Below are positions 16,673 through 25,035 of a stretch of 64,000 bases of DNA, piece after piece; the first letter of the stretch is position 1; every line of letters begins with the position of its first letter. The position numbers and the translations under genes are program-made. Below the pieces are notes generated by a model. That model was not told the DNA's origin, made no database searches, and saw nothing but the letters and a program-made list of their open reading frames with translations. The stretch is from Eshraghiella crossota. Its GTDB lineage: Bacteria > Bacillota > Clostridia > Lachnospirales > Lachnospiraceae. The stretch covers positions 1,240,001 to 1,304,000 of the forward strand of contig NZ_CP102270.1 of assembly GCF_025148445.1 (NCBI RefSeq). The letters are read 5' to 3'.

Positions 16673-16800
16673 AGACTTTTTTGAAACCAATAAAGGAAGT
16701 TAGAATAGAATATACGTGATATAAAGCTGTTGCCGATAAAATGGATATCATAATTAATGGCTATGTTTTACATTTCTATCTAAACAGCTTGGAATGGTAG
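16591..16800 (+). pseudogene. Unidentified gene fragment with in-frame TGA
   Basis: ATG 16591 opens a frame encoding MAKYQGMDEVEKYIDLIP, then ENLYYDVETF, ending at TGA 16717-16719 after 42 codons. The same frame continues for another 26 codons (YKAVADKMDIIINGY) to a TAG at 16798-16800, already inside the 63-bp repeat region. The continuity suggests the TGA replaced a sense codon. No good ribosome site. Family not recognised. Confidence 0.35.
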
Positions 16801-17119
16801 AAAAGGTAGAAAAATTCACAGTAGGGAAAATAAAATCTCTACCCAAACGGCTGAAAAAAACGAAAAAGGTAGAGAATCCCATGACATGGAAAATCAAAAC
16901 TCTACCTAAATGACTGGGAATGGCAGAAAAGGTAGATAAATTCACAACAGGAAAAATCAAATCTCTACCCAAACGGCTGAAAAGGCGAAGAAAGGTAGAA
17001 AATCCCACACCGGCTCACAAAAAATCTCTACCCAAGTGAACAAAATAAGCAAAAAAGGTAGAACCACCATAACAGAATAACCAAATTCCCGTCTCAAGCA
17101 GCGGAGAAACGTAAAAAAA
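16772..17119. repeat. 63-bp tandem repeat array with higher-order 126-bp pattern
   Basis: Five contiguous 63-bp units begin with GGTAGA at 16805, 16868, 16931, 16994 and 17057, preceded by a half unit from about 16772. The last unit is degenerate. Units 1 and 3 share AAATTCAC...AAACGGCTGAAAA; units 2 and 4 share an AATCCCA block, giving an alternating A-B pattern of 126 bp. In units 1-4 the GGTAGA at the start can pair with a TCTACC about 33 bases later, so each unit could fold as a hairpin. There are no spacers, so it is not CRISPR. The minus strand is open in places but shows no ribosome site. Confidence 0.9.
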
Positions 17120-17144
17120 TAGCGTGGTGCCATGGGCACCACGC
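17113..17144 (-). terminator. Rho-independent terminator of prs
   Basis: GCGTGGTGCC and GGCACCACGC form a perfect 10-bp stem with a 3-base loop. On the minus strand it is followed by TATTTTTTT, so it ends prs transcription. Confidence 0.85.
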
Positions 17145-17151
17145 CGGAATT

Positions 17152-17179
17152 AAGGGACTTTTAAAAAGTCCCTTTTTTT
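17152..17179 (+). terminator. Rho-independent terminator facing prs
   Basis: AAGGGACTTT pairs with AAAGTCCCTT around a 3-base loop, followed by seven T's on the + strand. It stops transcription coming from the accessory region from running into prs. Confidence 0.8.
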
Positions 17180-17188
17180 ACATCAGCT

Positions 17189-18370
17189 TTATTTTAAATG
17201 GTTAGCCTTATTGTAATCATCCACCATCTTCCGGATTCTGTTGGTTGGGTCCATAAGACCTGCGATTGATACATCGTGATTGATTGAATCAATGATTGTA
17301 CCGAGGAACGCAGTCATATCAGCTTCGTAGTAGTAAGGCTTTGCTTTAAGTTCCGGAGTCTGATATGTAAGGTTAGTAGTGATTACACCATGGAAATAAC
17401 CATTGTTATAGTAGTCATCAAATTTTTCAAGACCGTCTGTGAAAAGACCGAAAGTTGTACAGATAAATACACGTCTGGCTTTTCTTTCTTTTAATTCTCT
17501 TGCAGTATCAAGCATACTTTCACCGGAAGAAATCATATCATCCATGATAATAACGTCTTTGCCCTCAACATTATCGCCGAGGAACTCATGGGCAACTATA
17601 GGATTACGTCCGTTGACAACCTTTGAATAATCGCGGCGCTTATAGAACATACCCATATCAACGCCGAGAACATTTGAAAAATATACGGCTCTGTGCATAG
17701 CTCCCTCATCAGGAGATATAATCATAAGGTGCTCGTTATCAATTTTAATGTCATTGTTCTTCTCAAGAAGAGCTTTAATGAACTGGAACGGAGGAAGAAA
17801 ATTATCAAATCCGTTAAGTGGAATTGAGTTATCAATTCTTGGGTCGTGAGCATCAAATGTAATAATATTGTTGACACCGTAGCTGACAAGTTCGTTAAGT
17901 GCAAGAGAAGAATCAAGGGATTCAAGTTTGGTTCTCTTGTGCTGTCTGCTTTCATATAAGAATGGTAAAATTACCGTAATTCTCTTTGCAAAAGCCGAAG
18001 AAGCGGCAATTACACGCTTTAAATCCTGAAAATGGTTATCAGGAGACATATAATTGGTCTCACCGCATACGGAATAAGTCATGGAATGGTTCATAACATC
18101 TGTCATGATAAAAAGGTCAGCACCACGGATTGATGATTTAATCATACCCTTTGATTCACCGGAACCGAATCTTGGACATTCTGCTTTTACAAGGTATGAA
18201 TCCTCCTCATATCCTTTAAATGCTATACTGGCTTTATCGGCGTGATCCCTTGTACGACGCAGGTTAGCGATGTATTTGTCAACGCCTTCACCAAGCTTTT
18301 TGCAACTATCCATTACAATAAGCTTAAGGGGACCTACAGGGATTGTATTGTCAAAAATATTATTACTCAT
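17189..18370 (-). CDS. prs: Ribose-phosphate pyrophosphokinase
   Basis: 393 residues, longer than the common 315-residue PRPP synthetase and typical of a longer clostridial form. Makes PRPP from ribose 5-phosphate and ATP for nucleotide, His and Trp synthesis. The PRPP-binding loop DVIIMDDMISSGESMLDTA lies at 272-290; TFDAHDPRI at 171-179 takes the place of the DLHxxQIQ ATP-site motif of class I enzymes, so the active site is somewhat diverged. GGAGGATATT precedes the ATG (complement of 18368-18370). It has its own promoter, divergent from der. Confidence 0.93.
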   Translation of the reverse strand: MSNNIFDNTIPVGPLKLIVMDSCKKLGEGVDKYIANLRRTRDHADKASIAFKGYEEDSYLVKAECPRFGSGESKGMIKSSIRGADLFIMTDVMNHSMTYSVCGETNYMSPDNHFQDLKRVIAASSAFAKRITVILPFLYESRQHKRTKLESLDSSLALNELVSYGVNNIITFDAHDPRIDNSIPLNGFDNFLPPFQFIKALLEKNNDIKIDNEHLMIISPDEGAMHRAVYFSNVLGVDMGMFYKRRDYSKVVNGRNPIVAHEFLGDNVEGKDVIIMDDMISSGESMLDTARELKERKARRVFICTTFGLFTDGLEKFDDYYNNGYFHGVITTNLTYQTPELKAKPYYYEADMTAFLGTIIDSINHDVSIAGLMDPTNRIRKMVDDYNKANHLK

Positions 18371-18399
18371 AATATCCTCCTTCTAAATTTATCACTAAT

Positions 18400-18428
18400 A
18401 GTATAAATATCAATGAAAACATCGTCAA
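18400..18428 (-). promoter_or_regulatory. Sigma-A promoter of prs
   Basis: Read on the minus strand: TTGACG, 17-base spacer, TATACT, about 30 bases before the start codon. Confidence 0.75.
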
Positions 18429-18435
18429 GTGAATC

Positions 18436-18464
18436 TTTACAAAGAGGATAAATGTTGATATGAT
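18436..18464 (+). promoter_or_regulatory. Sigma-A promoter of der
   Basis: TTTACA, 17-base spacer, TATGAT. Its -35 box is only 7 bases from the -35 box of the divergent prs promoter, so the two polymerases may exclude one another. Confidence 0.65.
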
Positions 18465-18514
18465 AATTTAGTTAGAGAATATCTAAAAAATATAAAGATA
18501 TGGAGTATGTTGCT

Positions 18515-19840
18515 ATGAGCAAACCGGTAGTAGCCATCGTTGGAAGACCTAATGTAGGTAAATCAACGCTTTTTAACGCTTTGGCAGGCGAACAGATTTC
18601 AATAGTTAAAGATACGCCAGGAGTAACAAGGGACAGAATTTATGCTGATGTTACATGGCTGAATTATAATTTTACACTGATTGATACAGGCGGTATTGAA
18701 CCCGAATCAAAGGATATTATTTTGTCGCAAATGAGAGAACAGGCTGAGATTGCCATTGCATCGGCAGATGTCATCATTTTTATGGTGGATGTAAGGCAGG
18801 GACTTGTGGATTCTGATTCCAAAGTAGCCAATATGTTAAGACGTTCAGGTAAGCCTGTTGTTCTTGTTGTCAATAAAGTGGACAGCTTCCAGAAGATGAT
18901 GACAGATGTATATGAATTCTATAATCTTGGAATCGGTGATCCTGTACCGGTTTCTTCTGTAGGCAAGTTGGGAATCGGCGATATGCTTGATGAGGTTGTT
19001 AAGCATTTCCCTGAAAGTGCGGCAGAGGATGAAGAAGATGAAAGACCTCGAATCGCCATTGTTGGTAAGCCTAATGTAGGTAAATCATCCATTATCAACA
19101 AAATAGTCGGCGAAAGCAGGGTTATTGTTTCCGATATAGCTGGAACAACAAGAGATGCCATTGATACGGATATTACTTACAACGGTAATGAATATGTATT
19201 TATCGATACAGCCGGATTAAGACGTAAGAATAAGATAAAAGAAGAACTTGAAAGATACAGTATAATCAGAACTGTAACGGCGGTTGAGAGGGCAGATGTT
19301 GTCCTTGTTGTAATTGATGCGACGGAAGGCGTTACAGAGCAGGATGCCAAGATTGCGGGAATCGCACACGAAAGAGGTAAAGGCATAATTGTTGTTGTAA
19401 ATAAATGGGATGCCATTGAGAAAAATGACAAGACCATATATGAACACACCAACAGAATTAAAGACATACTTTCGTTTATGCCGTATGCGGAGATACTTTT
19501 TATTTCTGCTAAGACAGGACAAAGAGTAGGTAAGATTTTCGATACCATAGATATGGTAATTGAGAATCAGAATTTAAGGATTCAGACAGGTGTTCTTAAT
19601 GAAATTTTATCAGAAGCGGTTGCAATGCAGCAGCCACCTTCAGATAAGGGTAAGAGACTTAAGATTTTTTATATGACTCAGGTAAGTGTTAAACCGCCTA
19701 CATTTGTCATATTTGTCAATAACAAAGAACTTATGCATTTCTCATATACACGTTACCTTGAGAATAAGATAAGAGATACTTTTGGTTTCAGAGGTACGGC
19801 TTTAAGATTTATTATCAGGGAACGCGGAGAAAAAGAATAG
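18515..19840 (+). CDS. der: Ribosome-biogenesis GTPase Der (EngA)
   Basis: 441 residues from ATG 18515 (an in-frame ATG at 18500 would add five residues but overlaps the GGAG ribosome site). Two GTPase domains in tandem are diagnostic: GRPNVGKS at 10-17 with DTGG, and GKPNVGKS near 186-193 with DTAGLRRK, followed by a C-terminal KH-like domain ending in IIRERG. Needed for 50S subunit assembly. In many relatives plsY sits between der and gpsA; here only 27 bp separate them and plsY is missing. Confidence 0.97.
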   Translation: MSKPVVAIVGRPNVGKSTLFNALAGEQISIVKDTPGVTRDRIYADVTWLNYNFTLIDTGGIEPESKDIILSQMREQAEIAIASADVIIFMVDVRQGLVDSDSKVANMLRRSGKPVVLVVNKVDSFQKMMTDVYEFYNLGIGDPVPVSSVGKLGIGDMLDEVVKHFPESAAEDEEDERPRIAIVGKPNVGKSSIINKIVGESRVIVSDIAGTTRDAIDTDITYNGNEYVFIDTAGLRRKNKIKEELERYSIIRTVTAVERADVVLVVIDATEGVTEQDAKIAGIAHERGKGIIVVVNKWDAIEKNDKTIYEHTNRIKDILSFMPYAEILFISAKTGQRVGKIFDTIDMVIENQNLRIQTGVLNEILSEAVAMQQPPSDKGKRLKIFYMTQVSVKPPTFVIFVNNKELMHFSYTRYLENKIRDTFGFRGTALRFIIRERGEKE

Positions 19841-19867
19841 AATTATAATTATTTGGAGGATTTTAAT

Positions 19868-20878
19868 ATGGCAAATGTTGGAATAATGGGTGCCGGAGGA
19901 TGGGCACTCGGATTAGCCATGACACTTAACCGTAATAACCATAAAGTAACAGTGTGGTCCAAGGTTAAGGCGGAATTAGATGCAATAAGAGAGACCGGAC
20001 AGAATGAACGTTCACTTCCCGGTGTAATGATTCCTAAGGAAATCGTTTTATCAGAAGATCTTAAAGCACTTGCGGAGAATAATGACATTCTTATTATGGC
20101 AGTTGCCTCTCCTTATGTTAGAAGTACGGCAAAAGAACTTTATTTAACAGGTGTTAAGAATCTTAAAATTGTTAATGTTGCAAAAGGCATAGAAGAGGGA
20201 ACTTTAAGAACCATGACACAGATAATAGAGGAAGAGATTCCTGACTGTAAGACTGCTGTTCTTTCAGGACCAAGCCATGCGGAGGAAGTAAGCAGATTTC
20301 TCCCTACAACATGTGTTGTAGGTGCGGCAGACAAGGATTTCGCATTGTATCTTCAGGATATTTTTAACAGTGATGTATTCAGGGTATATACAAGTCCTGA
20401 TGTGTTAGGAATAGAGCTTGGCGGTTCGCTTAAGAACGTAATTGCCCTTGCCGCAGGTGTGGCTGACGGACTGGGATACGGCGATAATACCAAGGCTGCT
20501 CTTATAACGAGAGGTATTCATGAGATAGCAAGACTCGGTGTTGCCATGGGTGGTAAGCTTCAGACATTCTATGGCTTATCCGGAATTGGCGATTTGATTG
20601 TTACATGTGCTAGTATGCACAGCAGAAACAGAAGAGCCGGAATTCTTATGGGACAGGGTAAGACAATGGAAGAAGCCATGGCTGAGGTTCATATGGTAGT
20701 TGAAGGTGTGTATTCCGCCAAAGCGGCAGCAGAACTTTCTGAAAAATACAATGTTGAAATGCCTATTGTAAAAACAGTCAACCAGATATTGTTTGATAAG
20801 GATTTTTCTGCCAGTAAATCAACCGGTATGCTTATGGAAAGAACTGCCAAAGTTGAGAATCTTGATATGCCATGGTAA
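19868..20878 (+). CDS. gpsA: Glycerol-3-phosphate dehydrogenase [NAD(P)+]
   Basis: 336 residues from ATG 19868, with GGAGG 9 bases upstream; an in-frame TTG at 19853 overlaps that site. Reduces dihydroxyacetone phosphate to sn-glycerol 3-phosphate for phospholipid synthesis. The nucleotide-binding loop reads GAGGWALGLA rather than the common GxGxWGTALA, a modest variation. Other family marks are AKGIEEG, SGPSHAEEV, the catalytic-Lys region LGGSLKNVIALAAG and the late GLSGIGDLIVTC. Probably co-transcribed with der. Confidence 0.96.
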   Translation: MANVGIMGAGGWALGLAMTLNRNNHKVTVWSKVKAELDAIRETGQNERSLPGVMIPKEIVLSEDLKALAENNDILIMAVASPYVRSTAKELYLTGVKNLKIVNVAKGIEEGTLRTMTQIIEEEIPDCKTAVLSGPSHAEEVSRFLPTTCVVGAADKDFALYLQDIFNSDVFRVYTSPDVLGIELGGSLKNVIALAAGVADGLGYGDNTKAALITRGIHEIARLGVAMGGKLQTFYGLSGIGDLIVTCASMHSRNRRAGILMGQGKTMEEAMAEVHMVVEGVYSAKAAAELSEKYNVEMPIVKTVNQILFDKDFSASKSTGMLMERTAKVENLDMPW

Positions 20879-20892
20879 AGGAATGATTTTTG

Positions 20893-23367
20893 ATGAAAAT
20901 AAACGATCCTGACGGTGAAAATATTATATACATTAACGAGAGACTCAGAAATAAAATTGACAAAATACCATTATATGATATTACTGTTATTGATGCACCC
21001 GCGGGATACGGTAAAACAGAAGCAGCATCCTTTTTTTCAAAAGAGCATAAGGACAAGGTAAGAACGATTTCAGTATTGTCTTCGTCCACTGAAATATTTT
21101 TTTACGATTTATGTGATGCACTGGGTCAGTATGATTCCGGTGCATCTGTGTTACTTAAAAGTATCGGTTTTCCCAAAAATGACGGACATATTGCAAAGAT
21201 AAGAGAAATAATAAAAAACATCAGATTGCAGGATGAACTCTTTATTGTGATTGATAATTACCATCTTGTAAGTTGTGATGAATTTAATACACTTATAAGC
21301 AGTCTTGCAGGCAATATGAATAACAAAATTCATTTTATTATGATTATGTCTTATATTGATTCGCAAATTGTCCGCAATGGAGTGGAATCCGGTAATATTC
21401 TGTATATCGGCAAGGAGTACTTTGCCTTTACACAGGATGATATCTGTGAGTATTACAGATTAAACGGTTCGGATATTAATGAAGAAGAAAGCAATGCAAT
21501 ATACGGACTTACAAAAGGCTTTGTAACTTCAATAGAGCTTTCGTTATTGCAGCAGAAGGTTGATATTAAGGACAAAATAATTAAAAATATATTGTGGGAC
21601 AGACTATCGGACAAAACCAAAGAAAGACTTATGCTGCTTTTTATCATTGATTCGGTTTCAATTAAAGAAATCATGGATTTTAAGATAAGTCTTATGACAG
21701 AAAAAGAATTATTGCTTTTTATGAACACTTCGTATTTTATCGAATATGATACCGGGAAATGCCGCTACTGCATAAGGGATATTTTCAAAGACTTTTTAAA
21801 AGAAGTCATTACTGATACGGAAAAAGAGTCTAAAAGAGGAATATTGGAAAAAGCCGGTGCTGTGTTTATAAAAAGGGATGATTTTTTTGCAGCATATAAA
21901 TGTTTCTACGAAATAGATGAATGGGAAAAGATATATGGTTCAAAACCCGAATTTCATAAGATTTACCCTGTCCTGAAGGCAGAAAATAAGGACTTTTTTA
22001 TGAAAATCATAAAAGAGTGTCCCACAGAAGCCAGAAAAAAGAATTATTATTTTACCACACTTATGTGCCTTGTTCTTTTCTTTTATAACGAGAGAAATTA
22101 TCTGATACAGTATCCTATGGAGATAGTGTATGACATAGAAGAAGATAATGAGCTTAATGATATGGACAAAGCGAATTATCTTGGGAATCTCTATTTTGTA
22201 AAGGGATACACAGAATTTAACAATATTGAAATTATGAATGGATTTTACAGACAGGCACTTGATTATTCGTATTTTCCGGTAAATGGTGTTACTTCAAAGA
22301 TACCTTTTAACTTCAGCTGTCCTTCAATTCTTCATCTGTATCATACAGAGGAGGAAAAAGCAGACGAGGAACTTACAAAACTTGTGGAATGTATGCCATA
22401 TTATTACGAGTTGTCCGGAGGGCACGGCAAAGGTGCGGATGCGCTTATGAAAGCAGAGATTCTTTTTAACCGGGGAGAATTCGATGCTGCGGCGATTTTG
22501 TGCCATAAATCTCTTTACATGTCTGACAGCAGGGAACAGTACAGTATTTCTGTGGGTGCAAAGCTTTTATTGACCAGGATATGCCTTAATAACGGTAAAT
22601 ACGATGATTTCAAGCAGAATTATGACAGTCTTTCTGTGAAAAATATGGATTTTAACGGTTTAGACCATGAATATATCGTTTTATCGGAACTTGCGAAAGG
22701 TTTCGTAGACATTACGACAGACAATGCGAAGAGTGTCAGCAAATGGCTTACAGACTGGGAAACTGTGGAAAATAACGTCAATATTATGTGCATGAGTTAT
22801 GCTGATATTATATATGGTAAATGGCTTCTTCTCACGGAACAATACACCAGGTTTTTAGGTATAAGCGGGGAATTGTTAGGTGTTGCATCAATCTTTTCAA
22901 ATGAGATGCCAAAGATATATTTATACATTTATATTGCCATCGCGAATAATATGCTTGGTAACAAAGATAAGGCTGTAAGAATTTTAGGCACTGCATTAGA
23001 TATAGCACTTGCAAACAGTTTTGTTATGCCTTTTGTTGAAAATTATACTCATATATCGGAAATCGTTACATCTTATGGCATGGATATGAAATACAGGAAT
23101 TTCGTTAAGAAGATTGCAGGCGTAGCGGCTAAATATGGTGCAGGTGTCAGAAGTATACTTAAAAATGCAAAAAACAAAGACAATTTCGGACTTACAGCAA
23201 GAGAACTTGAAGTGGCAAAGTTAGCCGCCGGACGTCTTAGTAATAAAGAAATTGCAGGAGAACTTTTTATTGCGGAAAGTACAGTAAAATCCACAATGAA
23301 AACTATATTTAACAAGCTGGACATAAATAAACGACAAGACCTTATGAATTTTTTTAAAGAAAAATAA
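20893..23367 (+). CDS. Large LuxR-family ATP-binding regulator (MalT/STAND-like)
   Basis: 824 residues from ATG 20893 (AAAGGA about 10 bases upstream; an in-frame TTG lies just before). The N terminus has a P-loop APAGYGKT at 35-42 and an FIVIDNYHLV Walker-B-like strand, as in MalT-type STAND ATPases. The middle, about 330-740, looks like helical repeats. The C terminus (about 763-820) is a LuxR helix-turn-helix with LTARELEVAKL and SNKEIAGELFIAESTVKS. Such proteins bind a ligand, oligomerise with ATP and activate transcription. The ligand and targets are unknown. It lies between gpsA and spoIVA, and a hairpin follows its stop. Confidence 0.85.
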   Translation: MKINDPDGENIIYINERLRNKIDKIPLYDITVIDAPAGYGKTEAASFFSKEHKDKVRTISVLSSSTEIFFYDLCDALGQYDSGASVLLKSIGFPKNDGHIAKIREIIKNIRLQDELFIVIDNYHLVSCDEFNTLISSLAGNMNNKIHFIMIMSYIDSQIVRNGVESGNILYIGKEYFAFTQDDICEYYRLNGSDINEEESNAIYGLTKGFVTSIELSLLQQKVDIKDKIIKNILWDRLSDKTKERLMLLFIIDSVSIKEIMDFKISLMTEKELLLFMNTSYFIEYDTGKCRYCIRDIFKDFLKEVITDTEKESKRGILEKAGAVFIKRDDFFAAYKCFYEIDEWEKIYGSKPEFHKIYPVLKAENKDFFMKIIKECPTEARKKNYYFTTLMCLVLFFYNERNYLIQYPMEIVYDIEEDNELNDMDKANYLGNLYFVKGYTEFNNIEIMNGFYRQALDYSYFPVNGVTSKIPFNFSCPSILHLYHTEEEKADEELTKLVECMPYYYELSGGHGKGADALMKAEILFNRGEFDAAAILCHKSLYMSDSREQYSISVGAKLLLTRICLNNGKYDDFKQNYDSLSVKNMDFNGLDHEYIVLSELAKGFVDITTDNAKSVSKWLTDWETVENNVNIMCMSYADIIYGKWLLLTEQYTRFLGISGELLGVASIFSNEMPKIYLYIYIAIANNMLGNKDKAVRILGTALDIALANSFVMPFVENYTHISEIVTSYGMDMKYRNFVKKIAGVAAKYGAGVRSILKNAKNKDNFGLTARELEVAKLAAGRLSNKEIAGELFIAESTVKSTMKTIFNKLDINKRQDLMNFFKEK

Positions 23368-23375
23368 ATTAAAGT

Positions 23376-23404
23376 GAATAAATGAGAAATGCTCCTCATA
23401 AATT
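23376..23404 (+). promoter_or_regulatory. Candidate sigma-E promoter of spoIVA
   Basis: GAATAAA (23376-23382), 14-base spacer, CATAAAAT (23397-23404). The -10 matches the B. subtilis sigma-E consensus CATACAMT at 7 of 8 positions, and the -35 is a fair match to KMATATT. It would start transcription about 30-35 bases before the spoIVA ATG, fitting the mother-cell expression of spoIVA. Confidence 0.6.
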
Positions 23405-23444
23405 TTATTAAGCAGATTAATAAATTCAAAGAGGGGCATTTTTT
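23389..23444 (+). terminator. Long hairpin and T tract between regulator and spoIVA
   Basis: ATGCTCCTC (23389-23397) pairs with GAGGGGCAT (23432-23440), and the AT-rich inside also pairs (about 23402-23412 with 23419-23428). It is followed by TTTTT. The distal arm contains the spoIVA ribosome site GAGGGG. It can end read-through from the regulator gene. Confidence 0.7.
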
Positions 23445-24917
23445 ATGGACAATATAAGTCTTTACGAAGATATAAAAGCCAGAACCGGCGGTGAGATTTA
23501 TCTGGGGGTTGTAGGACCTGTCAGAACGGGTAAATCTACTTTTATCAGAAGATTCATGGATTTATGTGTTATTCCATCCATACTTGATCCGAATGAGAAA
23601 AAAAGAATAATTGACGAACTTCCGCAGGCGGGAGTAGGAAAGACGGTTATGACAACAGAACCGAAATTCATTCCGAAAACAGGAATAGAGATTCCCTTGT
23701 CTAATAATGTAAAAGCAAAATTCAGACTTATTGACTGCGTCGGATACATTGTTGACAGTGCACAGGGTGTATATGAAGATGATAAAGAACGTCTGGTTAA
23801 AACGCCTTGGTTTGATGAAAATATTCCTTTCAGCAAGGCGGCACAGACCGGTACGGAAAAAGTTATCAGGGATCACTCTACAATTGGAATAGTTATGACA
23901 ACCGACGGCTCTATCGGTGAGTTCACAAGGGATGACTACATATCGGCAGAAGAAAAAGCTATTATGGAATTAAAAAAAATAAAGAAGCCGTTTATAGTTA
24001 TTGTAAATTCCACATTTCCTGCATCGGATTTTACGAGAAAGATTGCTAATGAAATTTCCGAAAAGTACGAAGTAACGGCACTGCCAATGGATTGTGAGAA
24101 TCTTAACAAAGAGGATGTAAATAAAATATTATCTGCTATTTTATACGAATTTCCGATTGACTGTTTTAATTTTAATATTCCAGGATGGACGGAATGCCTG
24201 AAAAACGACAACCCTGTCAAAGCCGAACTTATTGAAAATGCAGCCGATATTCTCCAGAAAATAACCTGCGTAAAAGATATTTCAAAAGGTTATCGTAACA
24301 GCGACAAAAACCAGTATATAACTTCTGTGAAAATCAACGAGTTTGATTTCAATACAGGAATATTATCGGTGGATTTTGAACTTGATGAAAAATTGTATTA
24401 TGAACACCTTAGTAACCTTACAGGTGAAAATATAGAAGACGAATATGCGCTTATTGAGCTGATAAGGAGACTGTCAAAGTTTGATAAGGAGTTTAATGGG
24501 TACAATGATGCAATTAATGTTGCTAAAAACAAGGGATACGGCGTGGTGGTTCCCGGACTTAATGATGTTAAATTGTATGATCCCGAAATAATCAAAAACG
24601 GCAATAAATACGGCGTAAAACTTAAAGCGGAAAGCCCTTCACTTCACATGATTAAGGTTAATATCGGAACTGAAATATCGCCGATTGTCGGTTCAAAAGA
24701 GCAGGCAGAGGATTTGATGGCATATATAAAAGAAAGTACCAAAGAAGGCAATGTCTGGGAGACCAATATTTTTGGCAAAACCATCGGAAATCTTGTTGAG
24801 GAGGGAATTGCCGCAAAGATACAGACAATTAATGATGACTGCCAGATGAAGCTGATAGACACGATGCAGAAAGTTGTAAACGAAACAAGTAATGGCATTA
24901 TATGCCTTATACTGTAA
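23445..24917 (+). CDS. spoIVA: Stage IV sporulation protein A
   Basis: 490 residues, full length against 492 in B. subtilis. A mother-cell ATPase that polymerises on the forespore to form the base of the spore coat and recruits cortex factors. Walker A GPVRTGKS is at 24-31, and the C-terminal tail ends in NGIICLIL, the part that anchors it to SpoVM in Bacillus. GAGGGG lies 7 bases before ATG 23445 but within a hairpin arm. The candidate sigma-E promoter in the hairpin loop region supports sporulation-specific expression. A terminator follows, so it is probably monocistronic. Confidence 0.97.
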   Translation: MDNISLYEDIKARTGGEIYLGVVGPVRTGKSTFIRRFMDLCVIPSILDPNEKKRIIDELPQAGVGKTVMTTEPKFIPKTGIEIPLSNNVKAKFRLIDCVGYIVDSAQGVYEDDKERLVKTPWFDENIPFSKAAQTGTEKVIRDHSTIGIVMTTDGSIGEFTRDDYISAEEKAIMELKKIKKPFIVIVNSTFPASDFTRKIANEISEKYEVTALPMDCENLNKEDVNKILSAILYEFPIDCFNFNIPGWTECLKNDNPVKAELIENAADILQKITCVKDISKGYRNSDKNQYITSVKINEFDFNTGILSVDFELDEKLYYEHLSNLTGENIEDEYALIELIRRLSKFDKEFNGYNDAINVAKNKGYGVVVPGLNDVKLYDPEIIKNGNKYGVKLKAESPSLHMIKVNIGTEISPIVGSKEQAEDLMAYIKESTKEGNVWETNIFGKTIGNLVEEGIAAKIQTINDDCQMKLIDTMQKVVNETSNGIICLIL

Positions 24918-24922
24918 AAAAC

Positions 24923-24968
24923 TCGCCTCTCATTAACAGACTGATAATCTGTTTCTGGAGGCGAAAAT
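24923..24968 (+). terminator. Terminator-like hairpin after spoIVA
   Basis: TCGCCTC (24923-24929) pairs with GAGGCGA (24958-24964) with an inner AACAGA/TCTGTT stem. The following sequence is AAATATT, so the T tract is weak. Confidence 0.55.
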
Positions 24969-24972
24969 ATTG

Positions 24973-25001
24973 TTGTTAATAAATGGTAAATAGGTTATAA
25001 T
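24973..25001 (+). promoter_or_regulatory. Sigma-A promoter before MutS-like gene
   Basis: TTGTTA, 17-base spacer, perfect TATAAT, 34 bases before the ATG. Confidence 0.65.
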
Positions 25002-25035
25002 AATCTTTAATATATCATTTGCAGGAGAGAAACAA

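Noticed and set aside
16772-17119. CRISPR array
   Set aside because: Units are contiguous, there are no unique spacers of regular size and no cas genes nearby.
16754-17142. Minus-strand open frames across the 63-bp repeats
   Set aside because: A 63-bp period keeps one frame open by arithmetic. The products are low-complexity repeats rich in Phe, without a ribosome site or known family.
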